DNA from: Stomorhina lunata
Lineage: Eukaryota > Arthropoda > Insecta > Diptera > Rhiniidae
Reading direction: 5' to 3'
Assembly (NCBI GenBank): GCA_933228675.1
Contig: OW121743.1
Coordinates: forward strand, 51,254,656-51,318,655
DNA: 64,000 nucleotides
The notes below the pieces were generated by a model, which saw only the letters and a list, made by a program, of their open reading frames with translations, ran no database searches and was not told the origin of the DNA. Made by a program: the position numbers and the translations under genes. Positions within the stretch are counted from its first letter, which is position 1. Every line of letters begins with the position of its first letter. This document shows, piece after piece, positions 34,237-44,800 of this stretch.

Positions 34237-35075
34237 CAAAATTAACTCATGATGGTATTTTTTTATTAACGTGAGTTAGTTTTACAAATTTTTTTTTACA
34301 GAAGATAATATTTAAGTTCTTAAAATTCAAAAATCATTTAAAAAGACTATTTTAATAAAAAAAAAAAACTAAAAAAAATTGTTGCCCTTGGTGGGATTTG
34401 AACCGGGGCCATTCAGTTTAAATTACCATCTTAATTACAAATAAGTACTTCTGTAATAACTTATTATTTATTCGGATGGTATGTTGTAGTCGTTACAAGG
34501 TAACCAGTTATCAGAGTACTTGCCATTACCAAAGTTTTGCTGGGATGTTAGTCCAGATTTTATTTTATTAATGAACAATTAAAAATTTTATTTAAATTAA
34601 AGTTTTTCGACACCTTATAAAAAGGTTTATGCGTCTAACATGCACCTCTATCGGAAATTGGTTCATACTAATGCAAAAGTGTAAAAACGCTTAAAACTTG
34701 CTAATATTATGGAATAACGTATTTCGACAAGAATACACCTAAATAATTTTTGCGTTTGGAAATCGTAAGGGCTGTCAGATTATGGATCAAGTGTCAAAGT
34801 CAGTCTAACGATAGCTTGATATATTCAATAAATCAGTCTCGGTTTCAATTCCCACGTTTTTCCTATAATATGTTAATATTGACTTCATTTTATCCCTAAA
34901 CAATTAAACATTTAATATCGAATTAAAGTTCTTCGACACCTGATATAAAAGTTCAGACGATTGCAAAAGTCTTAAACGCTTAAAACTTGCTCATATTATG
35001 GAATCATGTATTTCGACAATATGCCTAAATAATTTTTGCGTTTAGAAATCGTAAGGGTTGTCAGATTATATATTA

Positions 35076-36160
35076 GTTTTGTATATCAATGATGTTATAG
35101 TTAAAATTACTTTCGACTTTGATTGAAATATTTATCAACTGCCTTAATTCGTCTTTTTGTGCACATCTACAACTTCGATATGTCTGACTGTTCATTTGTT
35201 TCATATTTTAACGGCGGAAATCAATGAATGGTGTAAAAATTAATATCCTGGAAAAAAATCACTCTGACATGGTCGTTGTGAGCAATCAGCAATACCACCA
35301 CTCAAACCATAATTAATCTTTAGGCCAGAAAAATTTTAATATTTGATGACAATAAAGCCAAAAGCGTATTTTTTTTTAATATACAATTTGTTTTATTTTG
35401 GCTAACAATTTTTTCTGCTCTACTTTTTTTTTCAATTTAACACCACAATTGTCATCAGTGGTGGTTAGATCTATCTATCATCTCACATCTAGCAATTGAA
35501 ATATGCCTTGCGGTAAAGGATATCATAGCAGAACGCTACGAAAAAAAAAAAATAAGTCTGCTATTAAATGATTTATGAAATCTTTTTTTTTCTTCTTTTA
35601 CTGCTCAATCTTCTCCTCCGTCGTCCTTTCTTGTTGTCAATTAAATGCAAACGCGCTTTATGAAACCATATTTTGTTTTAACATTACATACATATTTTAA
35701 TTTACTCATTTCTTTTTTGTGTCGAATTTAAATTATGTTTTTTAAAATACCATAAAAAGGAAAACGGATACAAATTTGTGGGTGGCTCTAAGTGATGGTT
35801 GATTTTTCCTGTCAATGCTGACAGGAGCAACCCCCATCTTCTGGCTGAAATAATTTGTGATAACGCTGATTTTGCGTTGATTGTCTGTAACGAATTTTCC
35901 GTGATTGTCATTGTTGCAACACCTGATGTGGTTATTATGGAGTAATAATTTACTTTATTAAGTTTTGTTTAAGAATTTTAATAATATTGAAATAATTTTG
36001 AATGTAACATATTGGGAATTTAAGTACAGTATTATTTTTTCTTTTCGTGATAAAAAGTATTTACTGATGTATTTAAAAATATCAAAATCGATATTTCCTA
36101 AAAACCGTTACCGCCAATTTATCTCAAAATACCGTTTTTATTTACATGTTATACACATAT
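35076..36160. other. intergenic, no feature seen
   Basis: A/T-rich. The minus-strand frame at 35702-35911 and the other short frames lack recognisable similarity. I see no RNA gene or repeat related to the rest of the window. Confidence 0.35.
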
Positions 36161-36440
36161 GTATGGGATGTTGAATACCAAGCAATGGTTCTGACTGGTT
36201 TAACTTGGTAAACCCAGACTTATATGGGTCCATCCTTCATCTCAACTGTGGTCGCTTACCTCCTCGTGGTGTCTCCTGTTTAGCTACCTTAACACCCGTT
36301 AAAGTAGTGAGTAAACAAATGCCGCTCGTTTTCCCATAAGAAAGATAAAACATGGGTTTAGGACTTCGGGCTAGTAACCCACTCCTGGAAAAAGTCAGCT
36401 ACTATGAATAAGTAAACTTTAAGAATTAAAACGGCCCCTA
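36161..36440 (+). mobile_element. 5' leader of an RTE-like LINE
   Basis: Directly precedes the endonuclease frame. Shared with the front part of the short elements at 9229, 33789 (inverted), 46796 and 63492, and with 44801-44930. Recognisable by GATGTTGAATACCAAGCAAT at the start and ATTAAAACGGCCCC just before the start codon. Confidence 0.7.
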
Positions 36441-36908
36441 ATGTTAACGACTGTGGCAAAGGACCATGATTTAAGTATCAGGACCTGGAACATGCGAACC
36501 CTCTACAGAGGAGGTGCTCTGATCCAGTTGATGGATGTTCTCGATGAATATAAATATGATGTGACTGCTGTCCAGGAAATAAGACGGAATGGCCATGGCG
36601 TCGTCAAGACACCAAAAGGCGACCAGTATTACAACTGTCATGGGAGTAGGCACGAATTTGGTTGTGGTTTTATGGTTAACAAAAGAATGCTGAATCTTAT
36701 TTCTAGGTTCACCCCAATAAACGAAAAGCTATCGACAATAAACGTCAAAGCTAAGTACTTCCATATGAGTTTGATTTGTGCTCACGCTCCAATAGAGGAG
36801 AAAGATGATGATATAAAGGAAGCTTTTTATGAACAACTTGAGGATGTTTACGATAGCTGCCCCAATCACGACGTTAAAATAATACTGGGTGATTTTAATG
36901 CAAAGTAA
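36441..36908 (+). CDS. RTE-like LINE endonuclease domain (155 residues, truncated)
   Basis: An apurinic-type endonuclease of the exonuclease/endonuclease/phosphatase fold, used by LINEs to nick target DNA. Visible motifs are TWNMRTL (residues 16-22), AVQEIRR with the catalytic glutamate (44-50), ICAHAP (110-115) and LGDFNAK (148-154). The frame stops right after the last motif. The reverse-transcriptase part is missing downstream, where a Tc1 fragment and a reversed RTE tail occur instead. It is preceded by its own leader. Probably not functional as an element, although this domain is intact. Confidence 0.8.
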   Translation: MLTTVAKDHDLSIRTWNMRTLYRGGALIQLMDVLDEYKYDVTAVQEIRRNGHGVVKTPKGDQYYNCHGSRHEFGCGFMVNKRMLNLISRFTPINEKLSTINVKAKYFHMSLICAHAPIEEKDDDIKEAFYEQLEDVYDSCPNHDVKIILGDFNAK

Positions 36909-37119
36909 GGGCAGGAAAGTTATTTTGAGCCTATATTTACGAGTATGTTTATATAATTCCCCGACAACATTCTAATTGGAACAAGGGATACTTCTCTCAG
37001 ACAATTTGCTGCATCCGATTTTATTTTTAGAATCATACGTTTTAACGCAGGCTCCGAATAGCCTAATACTCAATAACCAGTGGCAGTGGGGATCTAACTT
37101 GGGCCTTCAGGTTTGCTAG

Positions 37120-37440
37120 GCGAATGACTAACGTGTGTTGGAGGAGATTGAGATGTACATATAAGACACAAAACGAAGTACGTAAATTTTACCAAAAAAA
37201 GTAAGCACCAGGCGGATGGTTGTGTCAACTGCATCTTTTCCTGTAAGAACGACATCTCCAGCACATCTCCCAACTAAATTTTCAACTAATGCAACGTTCC
37301 TTTGGAATAGCACACCAAACTTTTTTATTTCTCCCCATAATTCACTCAAATTTTTGGGTTTTACTGCTCGCACTTGCTCTACAACATCATTCTACAAGTT
37401 CTAAATTAGATTGAGGTCCGGAGATTGAGCCACTTCTTTT
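37120..37440 (-). pseudogene. Tc1-like transposase C-terminal fragment
   Basis: The minus strand reads AQSPDLNLI (with stops shortly after), then KPKNLSELWGEIKKF and LVENLVGRCAGDVVL, the tail of Tc1-type transposases with the third acidic site altered. Premature stops are present, and no N-terminal part or terminal repeats were found. Confidence 0.65.
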
Positions 37441-37801
37441 TTGGTCATCCTTGACTTTCAGTGGAGCATAGGGCCTTAATTATCCTTTTATATCAAACTC
37501 TATTGCGGGATGTTAAGCATACGTCATTCCATGAATAGTTTGCTGCTTGCAACTCCGCATCAATTGACCTTCTCCACGTTCTGCCAGGTGCACCAACACG
37601 TCGGTCTCTTCCCTGTAGATTCCAACGAATCGCTTGTCGAGTAATGTTCTGATTTTTCCTGATTTTTCCATTTCCGTGGACATACCTCTATAGAAGCAGG
37701 GATTTGGTTTGTGGCGTTTAGTAGATCTTCATTTCTTGTGCAATTCGGCCACCGTATATTATGGATTTGCTGTAAGCATTTGTTTGCAACGGTTTGTAGG
37801 C
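37440..37801 (-). pseudogene. RTE-like reverse transcriptase C-terminal fragment
   Basis: The minus strand encodes RLQTVANKCLQQIHN, then WPNCTRNEDLLNATNQ, and after a frame change RTWRRSIDAELQAANYSWND and IIKALCSTESQG, the usual end of RTE-type proteins. It abuts the 11-bp minisatellite at 37802. The homologous stretch at 45870-45910 and 46427-46455 carries the TIR insertion described there. Confidence 0.75.
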
Positions 37802-40800
37802 GCTGAATTAGAACTGAACTAGAACTGAGCTAGAACTGAACTAGAACTGAACTTGAACTGAACTAGAACTGAACTAGAACTGAACTAGAACTGAACTAGA
37901 ACTGAACTTGAACTGAACTAGAACTGAACTAGAACTGAACTAGAACTGAACTAGAACTGAACTAGAACTGAACTAGAACTGAACTAGAACTGAACTAGAA
38001 CTGAACTAGAACTGAACTAGAACTGAACTAGAACTGAACTAGAACTGAACTAGAACTGAACTAGAACTGAACTAGAACTGAACTAGAACTGAACTAGAAC
38101 TGAACTAGAACTGAACTAGAACTGAACTAGAACTGAACTAGAACTGAACTAGAACTGAACTAGAACTGAACTAGAACTGAACTAGAACTGAACTAGAACT
38201 GAACTAGAACTGAACTAGAACTGAACTAGAACTGAACTAGAACTGAACTAGAACTGAACTAGAACTGAACTAGAACTGAACTAGAACTGAACTAGAACTG
38301 AACTAGAACTGAACTAGAACTGAACTAGAACTGAACTAGAACTGAACTAGAACTGAACTAGAACTGAACTAGAACTGAACTAGAACTGAACTAGAACTGA
38401 ACTAGAACTGAACTAGAACTGAACTAGAACTGAACTAGAACTGAACTAGAACTGAACTAGAACTGAACTAGAACTGAACTAGAACTGAACTAGAACTGAA
38501 CTAGAACTGAACTAGAACTGAACTAGAACTGAACTAGAACTGAACTAGAACTGAACTAGAACTGAACTAGAACTGAACTAGAACTGAACTAGAACTGAAC
38601 TAGAACTGAACTAGAACTGAACTAGAACTGAACTAGAACTGAACTAGAACTGAACTAGAACTGAACTAGAACTGAACTAGAACTGAACTAGAACTGAACT
38701 AGAACTGAACTAGAACTGAACTAGAACTGAACTAGAACTGAACTAGAACTGAACTAGAACTGAACTAGAACTGAACTAGAACTGAACTAGAACTGAACTA
38801 GAACTGAACTAGAACTGAACTAGAACTGAACTAGAACTGAACTAGAACTGAACTAGAACTGAACTAGAACTGAACTAGAACTGAACTAGAACTGAACTAG
38901 AACTGAACTAGAACTGAACTAGAACTGAACTAGAACTGAACTAGAACTGAACTAGAACTGAACTAGAACTGAACTAGAACTGAACTAGAACTGAACTAGA
39001 ACTGAACTAGAACTGAACTAGAACTGAACTAGAACTGAACTAGAACTGAACTAGAACTGAACTAGAACTGAACTAGAACTGAACTAGAACTGAACTAGAA
39101 CTGAACTAGAACTGAACTAGAACTGAACTAGAACTGAACTAGAACTGAACTAGAACTGAACTAGAACTGAACTAGAACTGAACTAGAACTGAACTAGAAC
39201 TGAACTAGAACTGAACTAGAACTGAACTAGAACTGAACTAGAACTGAACTAGAACTGAACTAGAACTGAACTAGAACTGAACTAGAACTGAACTAGAACT
39301 GAACTGAACTAGAACTGAACTAGAACTGAACTAGAACTGAACTAGAACTGAACTAGAACTGAACTAGAACTGAACTAGAACTGAACTAGAACTGAACTAG
39401 AACTGAACTAGAACTGAACTAGAACTGAACTAGAACTGAACTAGAACTGAACTAGAACTGAACTAGAACTGAACTAGAACTGAACTAGAACTGAACTAGA
39501 ACTGAACTAGAACTGAACTAGAACTGAACTAGAACTGAACTAGAACTGAACTAGAACTGAACTAGAACTGAACTAGAACTGAACTAGAACTGAACTAGAA
39601 CTGAACTAGAACTGAACTAGAACTGAACTAGAACTGAACTAGAACTGAACTAGAACTGAACTAGAACTGAACTAGAACTGAACTAGAACTGAACTAGAAC
39701 TGAACTAGAACTGAACTAGAACTGAACTAGAACTGAACTAGAACTGAACTAGAACTGAACTAGAACTGAACTAGAACTGAACTAGAACTGAACTAGAACT
39801 GAACTAGAACTGAACTAGAACTGAACTAGAACTGAACTAGAACTGAACTAGAACTGAACTAGAACTGAACTAGAACTGAACTAGAACTGAACTAGAACTG
39901 AACTAGAACTGAACTAGAACTGAACTAGAACTGAACTAGAACTGAACTAGAACTGAACTAGAACTGAACTAGAACTGAACTAGAACTGAACTAGAACTGA
40001 ACTAGAACTGAACTAGAACTGAACTAGAACTGAACTAGAACTGAACTAGAACTGAACTAGAACTGAACTAGAACTGAACTAGAACTGAACTAGAACTGAA
40101 CTAGAACTGAACTAGAACTGAACTAGAACTGAACTAGAACTGAACTAGAACTGAACTAGAACTGAACTAGAACTGAACTAGAACTGAACTAGAACTGAAC
40201 TAGAACTGAACTAGAACTGAACTAGAACTGAACTAGAACTGAACTAGAACTGAACTAGAACTGAACTAGAACTGAACTAGAACTGAACTAGAACTGAACT
40301 AGAACTGAACTAGAACTGAACTAGAACTGAACTAGAACTGAACTAGAACTGAACTAGAACTGAACTAGAACTGAACTAGAACTGAACTAGAACTGAACTA
40401 GAACTGAACTAGAACTGAACTAGAACTGAACTAGAACTGAACTAGAACTGAACTAGAACTGAACTAGAACTGAACTAGAACTGAACTAGAACTGAACTAG
40501 AACTGAACTAGAACTGAACTAGAACTGAACTAGAACTGAACTAGAACTGAACTAGAACTGAACTAGAACTGAACTAGAACTGAACTAGAACTGAACTAGA
40601 ACTGAACTAGAACTGAACTAGAACTGAACTAGAACTGAACTAGAACTGAACTAGAACTGAACTAGAACTGAACTAGAACTGAACTAGAACTGAACTAGAA
40701 CTGAACTAGAACTGAACTAGAACTGAACTAGAACTGAACTAGAACTGAACTAGAACTGAACTAGAACTGAACTAGAACTGAACTAGAACTGAACTAGAAC

Positions 40801-40884
40801 TGAACTAGAACTGAACTAGAACTGAACTAGAACTGAACTAGAACTGAACTAGAGCTGAACTAGAACTGAACTAGAACTGAACTA
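37802..40884. repeat. 11-bp minisatellite, about 280 copies
   Basis: Near-perfect tandem array of an 11-bp unit, GAACTAGAACT. A few variant units (GAATTAGAACT, GAGCTAGAACT, GAACTTGAACT) occur at the left end, there is a 5-bp phase shift at about 39300 and one variant near 40853. The left edge falls inside an RTE fragment and the right edge at the CTACACCATTTTT junction of another repeat. No coding capacity. Confidence 0.97.
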
Positions 40885-41120
40885 CACCATTTTTCATTGA
40901 AATCCAGAAAATTCCAAAAGAAAATAAGAATTTTCGGTAGAAATTGAGAAATTTCCAATAGAATTCTAGATTTTCCGTTTAAAATTGTAAAAATTCAAAA
41001 TGAAATTTAGAATTTCCGGTTGAAATTGAGAAAATTATAAATGAAATTGAGAATTTTCGGTTGAATTTGAGAAAATTCCAAATTATATTGAGAATTTCTG
41101 ATTGATTTTGAGAATATGTT
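40885..41120. repeat. diverged GAAATTGAGAATTTTCGG repeat
   Basis: Reverse-complement relative of the array at 16880-17310, with the shared boundary CTACACCATTTTT. Lies between the 11-bp minisatellite and the 3' end of the glutamine-rich gene. Confidence 0.65.
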
Positions 41121-41225
41121 TTAGACTAATCGTAATAAAACACGAAAGCATTTATTTAATTTTAAAATAATTTATTAAATTTTAATTATTAAATTCGTCA
41201 GTTCATATTAAATTTTGGCTTACAT

Positions 41226-42767
41226 CTAATCTATTTGTGTTATTGATGATTCATCGGGACTAGAACAACGACTACTATTACCATCTGTACGATATTTAAT
41301 CGAATCGATCATTTCCACATCAATATCACGTTCACGATTTGAACTTTCATCGAGATCATTATCATCAGAATTGGCCACAGAATGACGTTCATCCGATTCA
41401 GCCTCACAATCATTATCCGATTTGTTATCAGATTCCATAGCATCATTATTTATATGATGATTCAGACTTTCACTTTGAGCTTGAGCTATCAAATCCCGAG
41501 CTGCAAATTGACTATATAAACGGGGCAAGTGCTGCAGCATATAGTTGGCATTACACTTGGCAATATTGGGTTGATTCTCTTTACTCTCGCCAAAATCATA
41601 ATATTTGGCATAGTTTTCAAATTTATTTACCGCCGAGGCGGCTACCGAACTGGCACTAGAACTTAGATTTATGGCATCTGAAGTGGGCGTGGTGGCAGTG
41701 TGTGTCAAGGAGGAGATGGTTTTTAAATCATTACTTCTGGGTGTGGGCACTGTAAAGGCAGAACCATGACGATGCTTGTTGGGAAGATTGATGGTATGAG
41801 TAGCTGGAGGTGAATTTGTCGAATCATTGGAAGTTGTAGTATTCTCGGCACTTGCCAAAGGTGATATATTCTCCTTTTTACGATCATAGATATGACCCGA
41901 AACTCTTAAATCTATAAAGAAGTGTAAAGGATCTATGCCATAGGGTGGATACAAAGGAGGATACCAAACTGGAGGCGGTGGAGGTAACACAAGATCCTGA
42001 GGAGGTAACGAGGCAGCCGGAGGAGTAGTTTGTAATGTGGAATCTACTGTACCGCCTGTTAAGGTGGTGTTGGTGGAGTTGTTGCTATTTTCAACCTCTT
42101 TCTCAGAGGTTTTGGGATTTAAAAGTTGTTTCACATCAGGAGCTTCTTTGTTCGCTTCCGTTTCCAATTTACGATATTTGTTGGCCAAATGTTGCAAGTA
42201 GGGCTTGTGTGTGGTCAATTCCAAAGGCTTTTCGAGACTATTTGGTTGTGGTAATGGTATGTGTTGATGATGCTGTTGTTGGGGCTTTTCCAAAAGTGAT
42301 TCATTCTCCTTAAAATAAGTACGTTGTTGAGACCAAGTCCGTTTTCGTGGTCTCCGAGCCAAAGCAGCTGTATGCTGCAGTTGTAAATTGCGCACATTTT
42401 CCTGATTACGTGCCGCCACCAAAGAGCGTAACATATCGCTAAAGAAGAAATTATTGGGACCCATAGGAGCTGAATAGAGATATGGAGGTGTGGCAGCCAT
42501 TAAGCGACTAACAAAATCCTGGTTTCTCATTTCATGTATATTAGACTTTCTTGGTTGTGTGGTGGGAGTATTTTGAGTGGTAGTGTTGGTGTTATTATTC
42601 GCATTTGTATTATTTGAATCCTTGGGGGATTTAATCTGTTGTTGCTGCTGCTGCTGGTGTTGTTGCATTTGCTGTTGTCTCTGCTGCTGCTGTTGTTGTT
42701 CGTCTGACATGTTTCTTGCTGTGTTTAGCTGTTTGCTGCCTCCTTCCTTATTCTCCTTCCGAACAAT
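41226..42767 (-). CDS. glutamine-rich nuclear-type protein, long terminal exon (function unknown)
   Basis: I do not recognise this gene. A well-formed acceptor (TTTTAATTGCAG) ends at 42768, so 42767-41226 is the last exon. The first internal methionine, at 42710 (MSDEQQQ), may be the true start, giving 494 residues. Numbered from it: glutamine-rich tract (5-25), asparagine/threonine-rich stretch, a hydrophobic FFFSDMLRSL motif resembling Groucho-binding eh1 sequences (88-97), a basic RRPRKRTW patch (119-126), proline-rich PPPPP, the compact segment HFFIDLRVSGHIYDRK (263-278), and a strongly acidic, serine-rich C-terminus. No DNA-binding domain is visible. AATAAA on the coding strand lies about 70 nt after the stop (41151-41156). 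A transcriptional regulator is plausible but inferred from composition. Confidence 0.75.
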   Translation of the reverse strand: MVRKENKEGGSKQLNTARNMSDEQQQQQQRQQQMQQHQQQQQQQIKSPKDSNNTNANNNTNTTTQNTPTTQPRKSNIHEMRNQDFVSRLMAATPPYLYSAPMGPNNFFFSDMLRSLVAARNQENVRNLQLQHTAALARRPRKRTWSQQRTYFKENESLLEKPQQQHHQHIPLPQPNSLEKPLELTTHKPYLQHLANKYRKLETEANKEAPDVKQLLNPKTSEKEVENSNNSTNTTLTGGTVDSTLQTTPPAASLPPQDLVLPPPPPVWYPPLYPPYGIDPLHFFIDLRVSGHIYDRKKENISPLASAENTTTSNDSTNSPPATHTINLPNKHRHGSAFTVPTPRSNDLKTISSLTHTATTPTSDAINLSSSASSVAASAVNKFENYAKYYDFGESKENQPNIAKCNANYMLQHLPRLYSQFAARDLIAQAQSESLNHHINNDAMESDNKSDNDCEAESDERHSVANSDDNDLDESSNRERDIDVEMIDSIKYRTDGNSSRCSSPDESSITQID

Positions 42768-43276
42768 CTGCAATTAAAACCACAAATGGAAAAATCTGTT
42801 TAAAATGTCTTTTTAAATGAATTTCTAGTAAAATGTTTTCATATTTTTTTGTTGGTTTATTATGCAAAAAATGTATCTTAATGTAAATATAAGATGCAAA
42901 CAATAGACTAAAACATTTATATTCACTTAATTCCATTTGTCTTTCAATTTCATCTTTTATTATCCTTGAGGCTGTCTTAAACAACACGTAGAAGGTGGTT
43001 TTAGGAAGTACAAGTCTTTTTGATTTCTTTTCATTTTCATTTTTTTTAAAGATGTTGATGCTAAAAACTCAAGAGATTTACTTAAGAATCCTTTGCAATT
43101 TGTATATGAGGAAGTTTACTCCCTCCAAAAAAACTAAGTTTTCTTAAAGCTCATATAATCATTTATGGTAGTCCTTTGCCCAATAATTATTTCAAAACTG
43201 TTTCCTTCCTCGAACTTTCATGATTGTTTTAAAGATACAAAAGGTTTAACAAATCTAAACTACTTTATTAGAGAAC
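42768..43276 (-). other. intron or 5' flank of the glutamine-rich gene
   Basis: Starts with the splice acceptor of the exon at 42767. No upstream coding exon could be identified, and the short open frames are low complexity. Confidence 0.45.
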
Positions 43277-43280
43277 ATTT

Positions 43281-43521
43281 CTGTGGCTTGGTGCTAAAAG
43301 GGCCAATTTCAAAAAAGTAGTTTTGAGAAAATTTGATTTAAAGTTTTTATTTTTCATACAAATTTATATTAAAATTGCCCAGATAACCCCTTAAAAATCT
43401 GTTCTGGGTTATGTTAGAGATTAGCTGTTGGAGCCAAATAAAAGTGGGTAAAGAAGAGAACATAATGCAATGACTCAAAACACCAACAAATTGACTTGCC
43501 CCTCTTAGCACCAAGCCACAG
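43281..43521. mobile_element. 241-bp TIR element (CTGTGGCTTGGTGCTAA ends)
   Basis: Inverted ends CTGTGGCTTGGTGCTAARAGGG of about 22 bp, flanked on both sides by ATTT (43277-43280 and 43522-43525), a likely target duplication. Non-coding, and the only copy seen in the window. Confidence 0.6.
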
Positions 43522-43668
43522 ATTTATTGGCAAAAAAACATCTTTCCTTAATGAAATTAAAAAACAATCTTTGGCACTCTTTGTCATGCTTAACTGGCTC
43601 CCAGTCGAACTAATGGCACAATAAATTTTTCTTAACTCAGCTGTCCGACTTAGCATTATTGGAACCTG

Positions 43669-44005
43669 GGCCCTATTCCACGAAACAACTTTTCACTTTG
43701 CACTTATCAAATTGTATTTTTTTGGCGTAGATAATAACTGTTAACTGTTTCTGTTCCACAAAATTCTTTGCAAATCTCTCTTAGTACCAAAAAAAATTTT
43801 TGCACTCTTTGCAAAGTCTGCGGGCTCTTGCAAAGTTTTTGCGCTCTCTTGAAAAGTTAATGTGAAAAGTGTTCCACATGGCATTTAACCTACTTTGCAT
43901 TTGCGTGCTATCACTAGTTCTGAGGAACATAAAGTTTTGCTAATTCTCAAAAAATTTGATAAGTGCAAAGTAAAAAGTTGATAAGTTGTTTCGTGGAATA
44001 GGGCC
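43669..44005. mobile_element. 337-bp TIR element (GGCCCTATTCCACGAAAC ends)
   Basis: About 23 bp of perfect terminal inverted repeat (GGCCCTATTCCACGAAAC...), then a 10-bp difference, then a further paired block (ACTTTGCACTTATCAAATT). Flanked by CTG on both sides (43666-43668 and 44006-44008). Non-coding. Confidence 0.75.
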
Positions 44006-44099
44006 CTGGTCTCACTTATCAATAGGACACCCCACTATTCTGGATAAAATTACTAATATCTCGGACTACATTGACTGCTGCATATCCACTCCCCTTCTT

Positions 44100-44640
44100 T
44101 AACGTAAATATCTCTAGAAATTCCTCATTGCTTGATGACGGATGTTTGTAGATATACACGGACGGATCTAAGTCAAAAGGGACGTGGGGAAGGGGTCTTC
44201 TTCATCCCGCTATGTAGTACTCTTCAAGCCGAGATATTAATTTACAAAGCAGTTAATTGGATAAGATATACGACAGGGATATTCGTTTCTGTATCGACAG
44301 TCAGGTTGCCATACAATCGCTATCTAATGTCCTTACGACATCTATTCATACTCGCGAATGCCGGGCATCTCTTAACGAGATGTCGAGACATTGTAACATT
44401 GAACATTTCTGGGTACCCGGGCATACTACTTATAAAAACGCTTAAAATGCTTGGCTTCTCTACCTAGCCACCGACTCCGCAACTTAATCTTAACCTTAAC
44501 AAGGCATTGCGTCTGTGGGTTACATGCTAGAAGACTTAACCTTCAACATTTGACTACTCGCAGCTGTCACAACATCGAAGACATCTACTCATTTTCTCTG
44601 CCACTGTCCCGCTCTCCCAAATTTGGCTCTTAATCTGTGC
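44100..44640 (+). pseudogene. RNase H domain of an I/Loa-type LINE (broken)
   Basis: Encodes IYTDGSKSKGTWG, then IRFCIDSQVAIQSLSN, HTRECRASLNEMSRHCN and HFWVPGHTTYKNA. These carry the RNase H residues (D in YTDGS, D in FCIDSQ, H in VPGH) in changing frames with stops. Confidence 0.7.
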
Positions 44641-44800
44641 GCACTTTTTCTGCATGATTTATCTAATCTAGAGAGTATAGCTTGAATAAGCCTTTCATCG
44701 ATGGTCTGGACTTGTTTTTCTTTACTGTTTTTAGAACCCAAGTGACGCTGACCTATTATCGTCTGCCTGCCTAACCTATGGTAGAGGATTAGTTCTGGGT

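Larger units (their letters stand above)
33252..34544 (-). mobile_element. 1.3-kb TIR element, copy A (CCCAGCAAAACTT family)
   Basis: Ends are CCCAGTAAAACTTTTCATTA on the left and the reverse complement of CCCAGCAAAACTTTGG on the right, flanked by AT/AT. Comparison with the paralogous empty site near 34869 confirms the boundaries. It contains a tRNA-like segment (33494-33564, minus), a short RTE-derived block (33789-34236, minus) and a half tRNA-like box (GGTTCAAATCCCACCA) near 34385-34415. No transposase is present. Copy B is at 46491-47795 in the opposite orientation. Confidence 0.8.
33160..35075 (+). repeat. direct duplication: 33160-33251 plus 34545-34790 versus 34790-35075
   Basis: A segment with TCTAACGATARCTTGATATA, TCAGTCTCGGTTTCAAT and TATAATAT (33160-33251) continues after the 1.3-kb TIR element with CGACACCT and CTTAAAACTTGCT (34545-34790). 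It is repeated without the element at 34790-35075. The second copy is therefore a natural empty site for the TIR element insertion. Confidence 0.75.

Noticed and set aside
37802..40884. Array of heat-shock or steroid-receptor half-sites
   Set aside because: GAAC/AGAAC units are all in one direction. Heat-shock elements need alternating GAA and TTC, and receptor sites need paired half-sites. It is better explained as a minisatellite.
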